A stretch of 24,619 bases of DNA from JBIQLO01 sp044464175 (lineage in GTDB: Bacteria > Planctomycetota > Phycisphaerae > Tepidisphaerales > Tepidisphaeraceae), in the NCBI GenBank assembly GCA_044464175.1, contig JBIQLO010000037.1, positions 1 to 24,619 on the forward strand. The letters run 5' to 3'. The notes below the pieces were generated by a model, which worked only from the letters and a program-made list of their open reading frames with translations, ran no database searches and had not been told where the DNA came from. Numbering within the stretch: the first letter of the stretch is position 1; the number at the start of each line of letters is the position of its first letter. The translations under genes and the position numbers were made by a program. Of this stretch, positions 7,779 through 16,034 are shown one piece after another.

Positions 7779-9353
7779 ATGATTCCAACCAGCATTCAGG
7801 CAAACGTGACATTGAAAGAGACCCTGCCCGCTTCGACGGATGCCGTCGTGGCGCTGATCCACAAGGAGACGGCGTTGGATGAGGTGAATCCCGCCGCGTT
7901 CGGCTCCGCCGCTCAGGAGGCGATGGCCAAACTTCTCAAGGCCGGGATCGTCACCGGCAAGTCCAACGATGTGACCGTTCAACTGCTGGAGGCGGGGCGG
8001 CGGCTGGTGGTGATCGGGTTGGGGAACATTCAAAAATTCTCGGCCGAGTGCCTGCGCGAGGCGGGCGTGGCGCTGGCGCGACTGATGTCCAAGCAGAAGT
8101 TGGCGTCGGCGGCCGTCGTTGTGCCGGTGTTGCCGGAGGGGCTGCCGGGGATGCCGGGGGCCGAACCGGTACAGCCCGCGCTGCCGCTGGCGGTGGAGGC
8201 GCTGGCCGAGGGGTTCCTGCTGGGGCGGTTCAATTTCGAGCAGTACAAGGGATCGGCCAATCAGAAGGGGCTGAAGGAAAAAGCGCCGAAGGCACAACTG
8301 ACAATTGTCGCGCCCGTGAACACCCAGACCAAAGCAGCGCTGCAGCGCGCCCAGGCGGTGGCCGAGGGGCAGAATGCCGCCCGCACCATCGCCAGCCGGC
8401 CCGGCAATGACATCAATCCCCCATCTCTAGCACAGTTGGCTAAGGCATGGGCGAAGGAACTGGGACTCTCCTGCCGCGTGCTGGATGAGAAGCGCATGCG
8501 GGAACTGGGCATGGGGGGACTGATCGCGGTGGGGCAGGGCTCGCCCGCCACGCCGCCGCGGCTGATCGCCCTGGAATACCGCGCCCGCGGCGGCTCGGGT
8601 GGCCGAACAAAGTTGGGCAAGCCGCTGTTGCTGGTGGGCAAGTCGATCACCTTCGACACTGGCGGCATCTCCATCAAGCCGGCCGACAAAATGGGGAAAA
8701 TGATTTTCGACAAGTGCGGCGGCATGGCCGTGCTGGGGACGATGGTGGCGATTGCCCGGCTGAAACCAAAGGTGGATGTGGTGGGGCTGCTGCCGGCGGC
8801 GGAGAATCATGTCTCCGGCACGGCCTACCGCCCCGGCGACATCCTGAAGATGTACAATGGCGTCACCGTTGATATCACCAACACCGACGCCGAGGGACGG
8901 CTGGTGCTGGCCGATGCGCTGGCGTGGGGCATCGAAACCTACAAGCCGGCGGCCGTGGTCGATCTGGCGACGCTCACCGGCGGGGTGGTCATTGCCCTGG
9001 GACGCTCCATGGCCGGCGCGATGGCCAACAATGATGAGCTCTATCAACAGATCGAACGGGCGGCGAAGCAGGCGGCGGAGAAAATCTGGCGGCTGCCGCT
9101 GGGGGATGAGCACCGCGAGCAACTGAAGGCCGATTCGGCCGACATCGTCAACTCCGCCGGTCGGGATGCCCACCCGCTGCAGGGGGGCGCTTTCCTGAGC
9201 CATTTCGTCCCCGAGGACACGCCCTGGGTGCATCTGGACATCGCCGGCGTGGCCGACACCGAGAAGGAGACGGCCATGTACGCCAAAGGGGCCACCGGAT
9301 GGGGCGTGAGGACGCTGGTGGGGTGGATTGCGGATCGCGCGGCAAAGGCGTAA
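7779..9353 (+). CDS. pepA: cytosolic leucyl aminopeptidase (M17 family)
   Basis: This is an M17 two-zinc aminopeptidase that removes N-terminal residues from peptides and works as a hexamer in the cytoplasm. The N-terminal macro-like domain (about 1-160) is followed by the catalytic domain. Visible there are LVGKSITFDTGGISIKP (metal-binding Lys and Asp, about 285-301), DKCGGMAVLG, and the family signature NTDAEGRL (about 367-374), plus the C-terminal WVHLDIAGVA. From 7779 the protein is 524 residues. In-frame alternatives are GTG 7761, ATG 7767 and ATG 7770; 7779 is chosen because a -10-like TATGAT overlaps the earlier ones. A methyltransferase gene follows after 9 bases, so the two are probably one transcript. 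Confidence 0.94.
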   Translation: MIPTSIQANVTLKETLPASTDAVVALIHKETALDEVNPAAFGSAAQEAMAKLLKAGIVTGKSNDVTVQLLEAGRRLVVIGLGNIQKFSAECLREAGVALARLMSKQKLASAAVVVPVLPEGLPGMPGAEPVQPALPLAVEALAEGFLLGRFNFEQYKGSANQKGLKEKAPKAQLTIVAPVNTQTKAALQRAQAVAEGQNAARTIASRPGNDINPPSLAQLAKAWAKELGLSCRVLDEKRMRELGMGGLIAVGQGSPATPPRLIALEYRARGGSGGRTKLGKPLLLVGKSITFDTGGISIKPADKMGKMIFDKCGGMAVLGTMVAIARLKPKVDVVGLLPAAENHVSGTAYRPGDILKMYNGVTVDITNTDAEGRLVLADALAWGIETYKPAAVVDLATLTGGVVIALGRSMAGAMANNDELYQQIERAAKQAAEKIWRLPLGDEHREQLKADSADIVNSAGRDAHPLQGGAFLSHFVPEDTPWVHLDIAGVADTEKETAMYAKGATGWGVRTLVGWIADRAAKA

Positions 9354-9362
9354 AAGGCAGTC

Positions 9363-10118
9363 ATGCCCACATGGAATCCATCGCTTTATCAGTCCCGCCA
9401 CCGCTTTGTCTTTGAGTACGGCCAGGATGTCCTGGGGCTGCTTGAGCCGCACGCGGGGGAGCGCATCCTGGACCTGGGGTGCGGCACGGGGCAGTTGACG
9501 GCCAAAATCGCAGAAAGCGGCGCGGCGGTGATCGGGCTGGATGCCAGTGGGGAAATGATCGCCGAAGCGCGGCGGCTCTACCCGGCGCTGCGGTTCATGG
9601 AGGCCGATGCCACCGCTTTTGCGCTGGAGGAGCCGGTGGATGCCGTCTTTTCCAATGCCGCGTTGCACTGGATCACCGATGCCCGCGCGGCCGCCCGGTG
9701 CGTCTTTGCGGCCTTGAAGCCGGGCGGGCGCTTCGTGGCGGAATTCGGCGGGCAGGGCAACGTGGCAACGGTCATGGGCGCCATCGATGCCGGGCTGAGG
9801 GCGGTGGGGGTCCAGGGTGAGCCTGTGGCCAGGGGGTGGTACTTCCCGAGCATTGGCCAGTATGCCACGCTTCTGGAGGAAACCGGCTTCAGGGTGCAGT
9901 GGATGAATCTTTTTGAACGTCCAACGCCACTGGAGGGGGAACAGGGCCTGCGCCACTGGATCACGATGTTTGCCCCCCAAATCCTCCAGTGCATCGCGGC
10001 CCAGCAACACGAGGCGTTCTTTGAGGCGGCCCACGCCTTTGCCCGCCCTGATCTGTTCCGCGAAGGGCAATGGCACGCGGATTATGTGCGCTTGCGCCTT
10101 CGGGCCATCCGGCCATGA
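9363..10118 (+). CDS. class I SAM-dependent methyltransferase (Tam-like)
   Basis: This 251-residue protein has motif I ILDLGCGTGQLT (about 38-49), an acidic loop GLDASGEMI, motif FMEADAT, post-motif VDAVFSNAALHWITD and motif III LKPGGRFVAEFGG. The sequence pattern NAALHWITD resembles trans-aconitate 2-methyltransferase (Tam) and the general Methyltransf_11/25 group. No domain points to a particular substrate, so a specific name is not justified. AAAGGCAG ahead of the ATG is a possible ribosome site. It starts 9 bases after pepA and is likely translated from the same message. Confidence 0.88.
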   Translation: MPTWNPSLYQSRHRFVFEYGQDVLGLLEPHAGERILDLGCGTGQLTAKIAESGAAVIGLDASGEMIAEARRLYPALRFMEADATAFALEEPVDAVFSNAALHWITDARAAARCVFAALKPGGRFVAEFGGQGNVATVMGAIDAGLRAVGVQGEPVARGWYFPSIGQYATLLEETGFRVQWMNLFERPTPLEGEQGLRHWITMFAPQILQCIAAQQHEAFFEAAHAFARPDLFREGQWHADYVRLRLRAIRP

Positions 10119-10174
10119 GCGACAGGTGAGGCGCTGCATGGCGCCGGGCTTGCGGGCGTTGTGGCCGCTGGAAA

Positions 10175-10203
10175 GTGACGGGGAGCCATCGGCACGGTAT
10201 TGT
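10175..10203 (+). promoter_or_regulatory. candidate leaderless promoter of the phosphodiesterase gene
   Basis: GTGACG (10175-10180; four of six to TTGACA), a 17-base spacer and TATTGT (10198-10203) end 8 bases before the ATG at 10211. The -35 (TGACG core) and the spacing match the pepA arrangement. Confidence 0.35.
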
Positions 10204-10210
10204 TGGGGCC

Positions 10211-11041
10211 ATGGCTAAAAATCGCGTTCTGCTCTGCTCGATGGACGGCGTCCGTCCGGATGCCATTGCTCAAACCGACACGCCCGTTCTCGATCGCCTG
10301 GTGCGGGAAGGGGCATACACCTGGAAGGGACGCTCCGTGATGCCCTCCGTGACGCTGCCCTGTCACACCTCCATGTTTCGCGGGGTGGAGCCGGCGCGTC
10401 ATGGCATCAACACCAACCAGTTCCATCCGCTGGTTCGCCCGGTGCCCAGCATCTTTGACGTGGCCTCCGCCGCCGGCGTCACGACCGGCTTCTGCTACAA
10501 CTGGGAACAACTGCGCGACCTGGCCGACCCCGGAAGCCTGAACGTTTCATTTCACTACGTTCAGCCGAACGTGCAGCAGCTTCGGGAGAAGTCCTACCGG
10601 CGCAGCGAGCCGGAGCAAATTGCCCACTTCTGCAGGATTCTGGAGGCTGTCGATGTCGAGTTGCTGTTTCTCTACATCGGCAGCACCGACGCGGTGGGGC
10701 ACGCCTATGGATGGATGAGCGAGGAATATCTTCAGGCCATCACCCATGCGGACCAGATGCTGGGGATTGTCTTGGACAAGATGAAGGCGCTGGGCCGGGA
10801 CAGGAACCTTCATACCATCGTGCAGTCCGATCATGGCGGGCACGAAAAGGGGCATGGGACCGACAGTGATGAGGACATGACCATCCCCTGGATCGTGCAC
10901 GGCCCCAGCGTCAAGCCCGGCCACGAAATCACCATGCCGGTGGTGATCTATGACACCTGCGTCACCATCGCCCATCTCCTGGGCCTACCCATGAACGACC
11001 AGTGGGAAGGGAAGGTCATCACCGACGCCTTTTGCGGCTGA
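10211..11041 (+). CDS. type I phosphodiesterase / nucleotide pyrophosphatase family protein
   Basis: This is an alkaline-phosphatase superfamily fold of 276 residues. Metal ligands and nucleophile follow the nucleotide pyrophosphatase pattern: Asp in LLCSMDGVRPD, nucleophilic Thr in PSVTLPCHTSMFRG, Asp and His in YIGSTDAVGHAYG, Asp-His in QSDHGGHEKGHG, and a late His in the C-terminal third. The family hydrolyses phosphodiester or pyrophosphate bonds in nucleotides, sugars or lipids; the substrate is unknown. No signal peptide is seen. The frame could begin at ATG 10175, but the conserved strand KNRVLLCSMDG begins right after ATG 10211, so that start is taken. It converges with dnaA. Confidence 0.88.
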   Translation: MAKNRVLLCSMDGVRPDAIAQTDTPVLDRLVREGAYTWKGRSVMPSVTLPCHTSMFRGVEPARHGINTNQFHPLVRPVPSIFDVASAAGVTTGFCYNWEQLRDLADPGSLNVSFHYVQPNVQQLREKSYRRSEPEQIAHFCRILEAVDVELLFLYIGSTDAVGHAYGWMSEEYLQAITHADQMLGIVLDKMKALGRDRNLHTIVQSDHGGHEKGHGTDSDEDMTIPWIVHGPSVKPGHEITMPVVIYDTCVTIAHLLGLPMNDQWEGKVITDAFCG

Positions 11042-11088
11042 TGCGCCGGACCGCGTTTGGATCAGGTCCCATCGTGACGGCGGCGCAT
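11041..11088. terminator. inverted repeat between the convergent phosphodiesterase and dnaA genes
   Basis: ATGCGCCG (11041-11048) is complemented by CGGCGCAT (11081-11088), with an alternative inner pair GGACC/GGTCC (11048-11052/11065-11069). It sits exactly between two convergent stop codons, so a two-way transcription stop is plausible, but no T-tract follows. Confidence 0.25.
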
Positions 11089-11095
11089 GCGGGCT

Positions 11096-12568
11096 TTATT
11101 CCTTCATCGCCCGCGCGTGTTCCTCCAGACGCTGAATCAGCTCCGGCGCTTCCTCCTGGCGGTCGCCGACGGGGCTGGTCCAGGCGAGCTTTTCGTTGCG
11201 TTCGATCGCCTTTTCGATCCGGCGGCAGGCGCTGATGACGGTGCTGTGGTTTCGCTTGCCCATGCGCGAGCCAATCTCGGGGAAGCTCAGTTTGGCCGTT
11301 TTGCGCACCAGGTACATCGCCACGCTGCGGGCCAGGCTGACGGTGCGCTGGCGGCGCCCGCTCATCAGGTCCTTGTGTTCGATGCCGAAATAGAGGCAGA
11401 CGGCCTGCAGAATGTTCTCCGGCTTGATCGGCGCGACCAGTTGGCGGTCCAGATCGCCCAGCGCCTCCTGCGCCATCGCCAGATCGGCCGGGCGGCCGGT
11501 CAGCTTCACATGCGCGGCGATGCGGGTGGCGGCCCCTTCCAACTCGCGGACGTTCTGCGTGACGCGCCGGGCGATCCACTGGATCACCGGCTCATCCAGC
11601 CGTATCGAGCCGCGCCCGGCCAGAGCCCTTAGGATTTCACAGCGGGTGGCGCAGTTGGGCGGGTCGATCCGCACGACCATGCCGCTGACAAAGCGATTGA
11701 TGAGCGATTCACCGAACTCCTCGATCAGCTTGGGATGCTCATCGCTGGCCATCACCACTTGCCGGCCCATCGCCTCAATGGCGTTGAATGTGTGGAGGAA
11801 TTCCTCCTGGGTCGCCTTCTTGCCGGAGAGGAAATGCACATCGTCGATGACCAGCAGGTCCAGGTCGCGCATCTTGCGGCGGAAGGTGTCCAGCCGATTG
11901 CCGCGCATGGCCGAGAGAAACTCGTTGGTGAACTCCTCCCCCGTCAGGTACATCCAGCGTTTGGTGGGGTGGTGTTCGATGAAGCGCCGGCACAGGCCCT
12001 GGAGCAGATGGGTCTTGCCCAGGCCGCACTGGCCGTGGATGAACAGCGGGTTGTACTGCGAGCCGGGGAACTCGGCCACGTGCGCCACGGCGTTGTAGGC
12101 CAGCTGATTGCTCGGGCCGACGATGAAGTTGTCCAGGTTGTGCCGGAGGCGCGGGCGCATGGAAAAGGTGGAGGTGGTTTCCGTCCGGCGCATGATGGTG
12201 GGGGGGGTGGCCAGGATGGGAACGGAGGTGGTGCGCACCTCGCCCGGGGCGGCGGTTCCATCGCCGGCCGCCGGGGCGTCATCCTGCCCCTTGGCCGAGA
12301 CTTCGAACAGTTGCGGCACCACGCTGAACCGCACGGGCAGCGAGCAACCCAGCACCTCGTGGGCGGCTTCCTGGATCGGGCGGGTGAAATGCGTGCCGAT
12401 CCACTCACTGATAAAATCGTTGGGGACGGCGATCTCCAGGCCGTCGTGTTTCAGGTCAAGTCGCGTTGAATTGTTGAACCAAACATGGAACCGCTGCTGT
12501 CCGACGCGCTGTGCGATGGCGTCGGCCAGCCGCGCCAACTGCGGGTCGTGTGCGAGGAAGCAACTCAT
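11096..12568 (-). CDS. dnaA: chromosomal replication initiator protein DnaA
   Basis: This 490-residue protein opens duplex DNA at the origin by binding DnaA boxes as an ATP-bound oligomer. Domain I (about 1-80) reads ADAIAQRVGQQRFHVWF. A variable Ala/Pro-rich linker follows, then the AAA+ domain with Walker A GQCGLGKTHLL (about 178), Walker B LLVIDDVHFLSG (about 234) and an arginine in LINRF. Domain IV holds the signature ARSVAMYLVRKTAKLS...MGKRNHSTV (about 413-449). The usual Asp of GxRDHSTV is Asn here. The frame stays open upstream to an ATG at 12898. The start at 12568 is chosen because AAGGAG sits 6 bases ahead of it and domain I begins there. It is divergent from rnc across a candidate origin. 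Confidence 0.96.
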   Translation of the reverse strand: MSCFLAHDPQLARLADAIAQRVGQQRFHVWFNNSTRLDLKHDGLEIAVPNDFISEWIGTHFTRPIQEAAHEVLGCSLPVRFSVVPQLFEVSAKGQDDAPAAGDGTAAPGEVRTTSVPILATPPTIMRRTETTSTFSMRPRLRHNLDNFIVGPSNQLAYNAVAHVAEFPGSQYNPLFIHGQCGLGKTHLLQGLCRRFIEHHPTKRWMYLTGEEFTNEFLSAMRGNRLDTFRRKMRDLDLLVIDDVHFLSGKKATQEEFLHTFNAIEAMGRQVVMASDEHPKLIEEFGESLINRFVSGMVVRIDPPNCATRCEILRALAGRGSIRLDEPVIQWIARRVTQNVRELEGAATRIAAHVKLTGRPADLAMAQEALGDLDRQLVAPIKPENILQAVCLYFGIEHKDLMSGRRQRTVSLARSVAMYLVRKTAKLSFPEIGSRMGKRNHSTVISACRRIEKAIERNEKLAWTSPVGDRQEEAPELIQRLEEHARAMKE

Positions 12569-13100
12569 GCCGATCTCCTTCAGGTCAAGTACCGCCGTTC
12601 GCGGCGCGCCCGGGCCGTCTGGCTCCGGAGCGCCGCCACCACCCGAGACCGAGTCGCACCGCCTTGGGAGGCGGCCGTCGGCCAGTCGGGACCCGTCCCG
12701 TCGCGGCATTGTGCGACGGGCAAAGGCGTCCTGCCCGCAGACATCATCCTTGAGATCGCATCCTTGCGAATGAAGAGTGTGCCGGATTCGTCCCATCGGC
12801 ACGGTGGGGGGGTGTGCCCGTCCCGCAGCGCCTGCGATTGCGTCGATCCACTTCGCCAAGCCCTTAACGAAGTCGAACCGCCCATGAATCCAACACAACG
12901 GAGAAAGTACAGTGGTAAATCTATACTGACAAGGCCGTCTTTATCGGATTTTCCATGCACAGCGATTTAACCATCGGTGCCATCGACACTCTTGGCTTAA
13001 AAAAAAATCTTATCTACACGCCATGCACAAAATTATCGGTCCTGTGGATGAGATGTGGACGGACGCCGTCCGGCCCCTCCGATTGACAGGCCCCCGCGGC
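12569..13100. other. dnaA-rnc intergenic region: candidate origin of replication (oriC) and dnaA leader
   Basis: No gene is supported here. Near dnaA there is an 8-bp hairpin CCCGTCGC/GCGACGGG (12697-12704/12713-12720). The rnc side is AT-rich, with an A-tract (about 12998-13007) and four DnaA-box-like 9-mers relative to TTATNCACA: CCATGCACA at 12953 and again at 13021 (two mismatches each), TTATCTACA at 13010 (one mismatch), and TGTGGATGA at 13043 (minus strand, one mismatch). The location beside dnaA fits common bacterial origins. None of the boxes is perfect, so this is a candidate only. Confidence 0.35.
12575..12580 (-). promoter_or_regulatory. strong Shine-Dalgarno that fixes the dnaA start
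   Basis: AAGGAG on the minus strand lies 6 bases before ATG 12568. It is one of the few canonical ribosome sites in this window and argues against the 110-codon upstream extension that stays open in frame. Confidence 0.75.
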
Positions 13101-13111
13101 ATGGATAGGGT
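13083..13111 (+). promoter_or_regulatory. possible promoter inside the 5' part of the rnc frame
   Basis: TTGACA (13083-13088), a 17-base spacer and TAGGGT (13106-13111) would start transcription near 13118. If real, rnc would begin at GTG 13149 rather than at the upstream ATGs. The -35 is perfect, the -10 matches three of six. Confidence 0.3.
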
Positions 13112-13889
13112 TTTGTCGTGGTTCCTGCCATTGCCAAGCGAGCGTGTCGTGACCGATGAAATCCGCCAGAAGGCCGAGGAAGTCCTGGGCCATTCGTTCC
13201 GCAATCCCGACCTCCTCAAGGAGGCGCTGACCCATTCCTCCATCGCGGACAACCGCCTCCAGAGCAACGAGCGCATGGAGTTCCTGGGGGATGCGGTGCT
13301 GGACCTGGTCATCTGCGAGGCGCTTTATCTCCGCTTCCCCGAGCACATGGAAGGGGAGCTGACCAAGATCAAGTCGGCGGTCGTCTCGCGGCGCACCTGC
13401 GCGGAGATCTCCAACGAGACGGGCCTGACGGACCTGCTGAGCACCGGGCGGGGGATCAGCGCCCGCCAGGTGATGCCCAACTCGCTGGCGGCCGACGTCT
13501 ATGAGTCGATCGTGGCGGCGATCTACCTCGACGGGGGGTTCGAGGCGGCCAAGGCGTTCATCCTGCGGACGATGACGCCCAAGATCGACGTCATCGCCTC
13601 CAATTCCCACCAGCAGAATTACAAGGCCGTCCTGCAGCAGTATGCGCAGAAGAACCTGGGCGCCACGCCCATCTACGAGTTGCTGGACGAAAAGGGCCCG
13701 GACCACAGCAAATGCTTCGAGATCGGCGTTCAGATCGGACGCCAGCGCTTCACGTCGGCCTGGGGTCCCAACAAGAAAATGGCCGAGCAGAAGGCCGCCC
13801 TGCGGGCGCTGGAGGAACTGGAGGTCTTCGACGCCGACGAGGTGGACGAGGCAATCGACCAGCTCTCCAGCAGCGTGATCCCGGACTGA
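13101..13889 (+). CDS. rnc: ribonuclease III
   Basis: RNase III cuts double-stranded RNA, including rRNA precursors. The catalytic domain has LGHSFRNPDLLKEALTHSS, the signature ERMEFLGDAVLDL with the first acidic metal ligands, and DVYESIVAAIYLDGG with the second Asp/Glu pair. A C-terminal double-stranded RNA-binding domain follows (NYKAVLQQYAQK... to KKMAEQKAALRALEEL). The start is unresolved: the frame is open to ATG 13023, with ATG 13053, ATG 13101 and GTG 13149 downstream, none with a good ribosome site. The position 13101 is a compromise; 13149 would give the N-terminal length seen in E. coli. It is convergent with the dioxygenase gene, with only 7 bases between the stops. Confidence 0.95.
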   Translation: MDRVLSWFLPLPSERVVTDEIRQKAEEVLGHSFRNPDLLKEALTHSSIADNRLQSNERMEFLGDAVLDLVICEALYLRFPEHMEGELTKIKSAVVSRRTCAEISNETGLTDLLSTGRGISARQVMPNSLAADVYESIVAAIYLDGGFEAAKAFILRTMTPKIDVIASNSHQQNYKAVLQQYAQKNLGATPIYELLDEKGPDHSKCFEIGVQIGRQRFTSAWGPNKKMAEQKAALRALEELEVFDADEVDEAIDQLSSSVIPD

Positions 13890-13896
13890 CTTCCAT

Positions 13897-14751
13897 TCAT
13901 GAGAACTTCAGTCCCGCCCATTGCTCGGGGCTGCTGACGACGGAGCGGGGATTGGCTCGGCTGCGGGCCATGTGGCCGGTCTCGACGCGGAGCGTCGGCT
14001 GCCCGGCATCCTGATAGCGCCAGTCGCAACTCCAGCGCACGGCCTGGGTGCGGTTGGGTTGGCCGCAGTGGAACAGGACGTTGCTGAAGAGCACCACGTC
14101 GCCCGGGTCGGTGATGACGTCGACCACGTCCTTGAGGCGCGGCTCCAGTTCGCTTTGGGCGATTTCCAGATAGTACTGGCGGTTTTCATGCGGCACGATG
14201 CCGAGCTTGTGCGTGCCGGGGATGAACTGCATGCAGCCGTTCTCCGGGCGGGCCGGGACGATGCCCGTCCAGACGTTCACCATGCGCAGGTCGTTGGCGC
14301 TCAGGGCGTGCCCGGCGGCGACGGGTGAATTCAAGTGCGTATAGGCCGCATCCTGATGCCACAGGACCAGCGTCTTGGGGTCATCGGGCAGCTTGGGGCG
14401 CACGGTGTAGTTGGGATAAAGGCGAATCTCCGGACCCAGAATCTGCTCGACCAGGTCCAGCACCGTCGGGCAGAAGAACAGGCCGAACATTCCTTTTCGA
14501 TGCAGATTGCGCCGGAGTCCCGAGGGCGAGAGTTCGGGGGCGAAGCTGAAGAGCTTGAGCAGCCGCGTCTCAAAGGGTTCGGCCTCGTACAGATTGTCGA
14601 TGTGGTCCATGGCGCGCAGGCCCAGGGCCATTTCATCGACGACCGATTCCAGCTCGGTCCGCACGCCGGCGATCACGGCGGGGTCGATCACGCCGCGAAG
14701 AATGACGAACCCCCGCTCATCGAACTCGCGTTTCAGTTCATTGGTGTTCAT
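13897..14751 (-). CDS. phytanoyl-CoA dioxygenase (PhyH) family protein
   Basis: This is an Fe(II)/2-oxoglutarate-dependent oxygenase of 284 residues with the double-stranded beta-helix pattern. The metal-binding HxD is in LVLWHQDAAY, the distal His in LFSNVLFHCGQPNRT, and an Arg for 2-oxoglutarate follows in VRWSCDWRY. GCMQFIPGTHKLG is the typical mid-domain strand. The N-terminus ELKREFDERGFVILRGVID is the standard opening of PhyH proteins, which supports ATG 14751 over ATG 14787. PhyH proteins hydroxylate diverse small molecules such as fatty acyls and ectoine; the substrate here is unknown. It is followed closely by rnc in the opposite direction and preceded by the phosphofructokinase gene on the same strand (65 bases). 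Confidence 0.9.
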   Translation of the reverse strand: MNTNELKREFDERGFVILRGVIDPAVIAGVRTELESVVDEMALGLRAMDHIDNLYEAEPFETRLLKLFSFAPELSPSGLRRNLHRKGMFGLFFCPTVLDLVEQILGPEIRLYPNYTVRPKLPDDPKTLVLWHQDAAYTHLNSPVAAGHALSANDLRMVNVWTGIVPARPENGCMQFIPGTHKLGIVPHENRQYYLEIAQSELEPRLKDVVDVITDPGDVVLFSNVLFHCGQPNRTQAVRWSCDWRYQDAGQPTLRVETGHMARSRANPRSVVSSPEQWAGLKFS

Positions 14752-14816
14752 GCTGTTCCGCCATTCCAGAAGATCCTCTCTACCCATCGGCTTCCGGGAT
14801 CACCCGCCGCGGACCC

Positions 14817-16034
14817 TTATGGGATTTCATCGAAGCCGCCGAGGCGGGGCAGATCACCGACCAGGGGCCTGGCGTAGTCGATGAAAGCCTGGGTGATGTT
14901 GTTGCCGTTGTCGATGTAGGCCGGGTCCAGGTGCTTGGTTTCGCGGGCGACGGTGGCCAGGGGGGTGAGGAAGGTCTCGATTTTGTACTGGTTGCCCGGG
15001 AGCCGGCGCATGGCGACGGAGCCTTCGACGTTGGCCGGGTCTTTGGAATAGTCGACGGCCTTTTGTCCGACGAGGCGGGCCTCGGCGGCGTCGGTGGGGC
15101 TGGCGAAGCCGGGGAAGGAGCGCTGGAGGTAGCCGAAGGTGTCGGCTCGGACGCGCAGCTTCTTGCCGCCGGCGGGCTGGAGCTTCTTTGTGATGAGGGA
15201 GGCAAGGAAGTCGCCCAGGGCGCCGGTGCCTGAGAGCTGGATGTTGCCGTGGGCGTCCTTTTCGAGATTGGCGCTCATATGCTCGGCCCAGGTCTTGCCG
15301 CCGGGCAGGGCGATCCCTTCGGAGACGGCGATGAGGCAGCGGCCATGCTTGCGGTACATGGCATCCACATCGGCCAGGAACTTTTCCTCGCTCAGGGGGG
15401 CTTCGGGAACGTAGATCAGGTGAGGGCCGTCGCCTTCGCGCTGGCGGGCCAGGACGGAGGCGGCGGTGAGGAAGCCGGCGTTGCGCCCCATGATGACATC
15501 GACCTTGATGCCGGGGAGGCTGCGGTTGTCGCAGTCGTCGCCCATGATGGCGGCGGCGACGAATTTGGCGGCCGAGCCGTAGCCGGGGGTGTGGTCGTGG
15601 ACGCGCAGGTCGTTGTCGATGGTCTTGGGGATGTGGAAGGTGCGCAGCTCGTAGTTTTCCGCCTTGGCCAGTTCGTTGACGATGCGGGCGGTGTCGGCCG
15701 AGTCGTTGCCGCCGATGTAGAAGAAGTAGCGCACCTCATGCTTGCGGAAGGCGGCGAAGATTTTCTCGCAGTAGGCCTGGTCCGGTTTGTCGCGGGTGGA
15801 GCCCAGGGCGGCGGCGGGGGTGTCGGCGATGCGGCCCAGGAGGTCGGGGGGGACGTTGCTCAGGTCAATGAACTGGTCGTTGATGATGCCGCGCACGCCG
15901 TGTCGGGCGCCCAGGAGTTTCTTGATGTGGGGGGCATTGCGCACCTGTTCGATGACGCCGGCCAGGGACTGGTTGATGACGGCCGTGGGGCCGCCGGACT
16001 GGCCGATGACCGCGTTGCCTGTGAGGTTGCTCAT
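14817..16034 (-). CDS. pfp: diphosphate-dependent 6-phosphofructokinase
   Basis: This 405-residue phosphofructokinase interconverts fructose 6-phosphate and fructose 1,6-bisphosphate in glycolysis. It opens with AVIGQSGGPTAVINQSLAGV. Two positions indicate pyrophosphate rather than ATP as phosphoryl donor: GGNDSADTA (about 107-115, Asp where ATP enzymes have Gly in GGDGS) and PKTIDNDL (Lys before TIDND). MGRNAGFLTAAS is the fructose 6-phosphate loop. The donor assignment follows from known family rules and is not measured. AGGA lies upstream of the ATG. A strong promoter lies about 305 bases upstream, giving a long C-rich leader. The dioxygenase gene follows on the same strand and may be read through. 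Confidence 0.93.
   Translation of the reverse strand: MSNLTGNAVIGQSGGPTAVINQSLAGVIEQVRNAPHIKKLLGARHGVRGIINDQFIDLSNVPPDLLGRIADTPAAALGSTRDKPDQAYCEKIFAAFRKHEVRYFFYIGGNDSADTARIVNELAKAENYELRTFHIPKTIDNDLRVHDHTPGYGSAAKFVAAAIMGDDCDNRSLPGIKVDVIMGRNAGFLTAASVLARQREGDGPHLIYVPEAPLSEEKFLADVDAMYRKHGRCLIAVSEGIALPGGKTWAEHMSANLEKDAHGNIQLSGTGALGDFLASLITKKLQPAGGKKLRVRADTFGYLQRSFPGFASPTDAAEARLVGQKAVDYSKDPANVEGSVAMRRLPGNQYKIETFLTPLATVARETKHLDPAYIDNGNNITQAFIDYARPLVGDLPRLGGFDEIP

Noticed and set aside
12569..12898. N-terminal extension of DnaA from ATG 12898
   Set aside because: A strong AAGGAG precedes ATG 12568 and domain I begins there; the extension has no known domain.
12905..12945. dnaA promoter TTGTCA...TACTTT on the minus strand
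   Set aside because: Spacing of 17 is right but the -10 matches only three of six; too weak to list as a feature.
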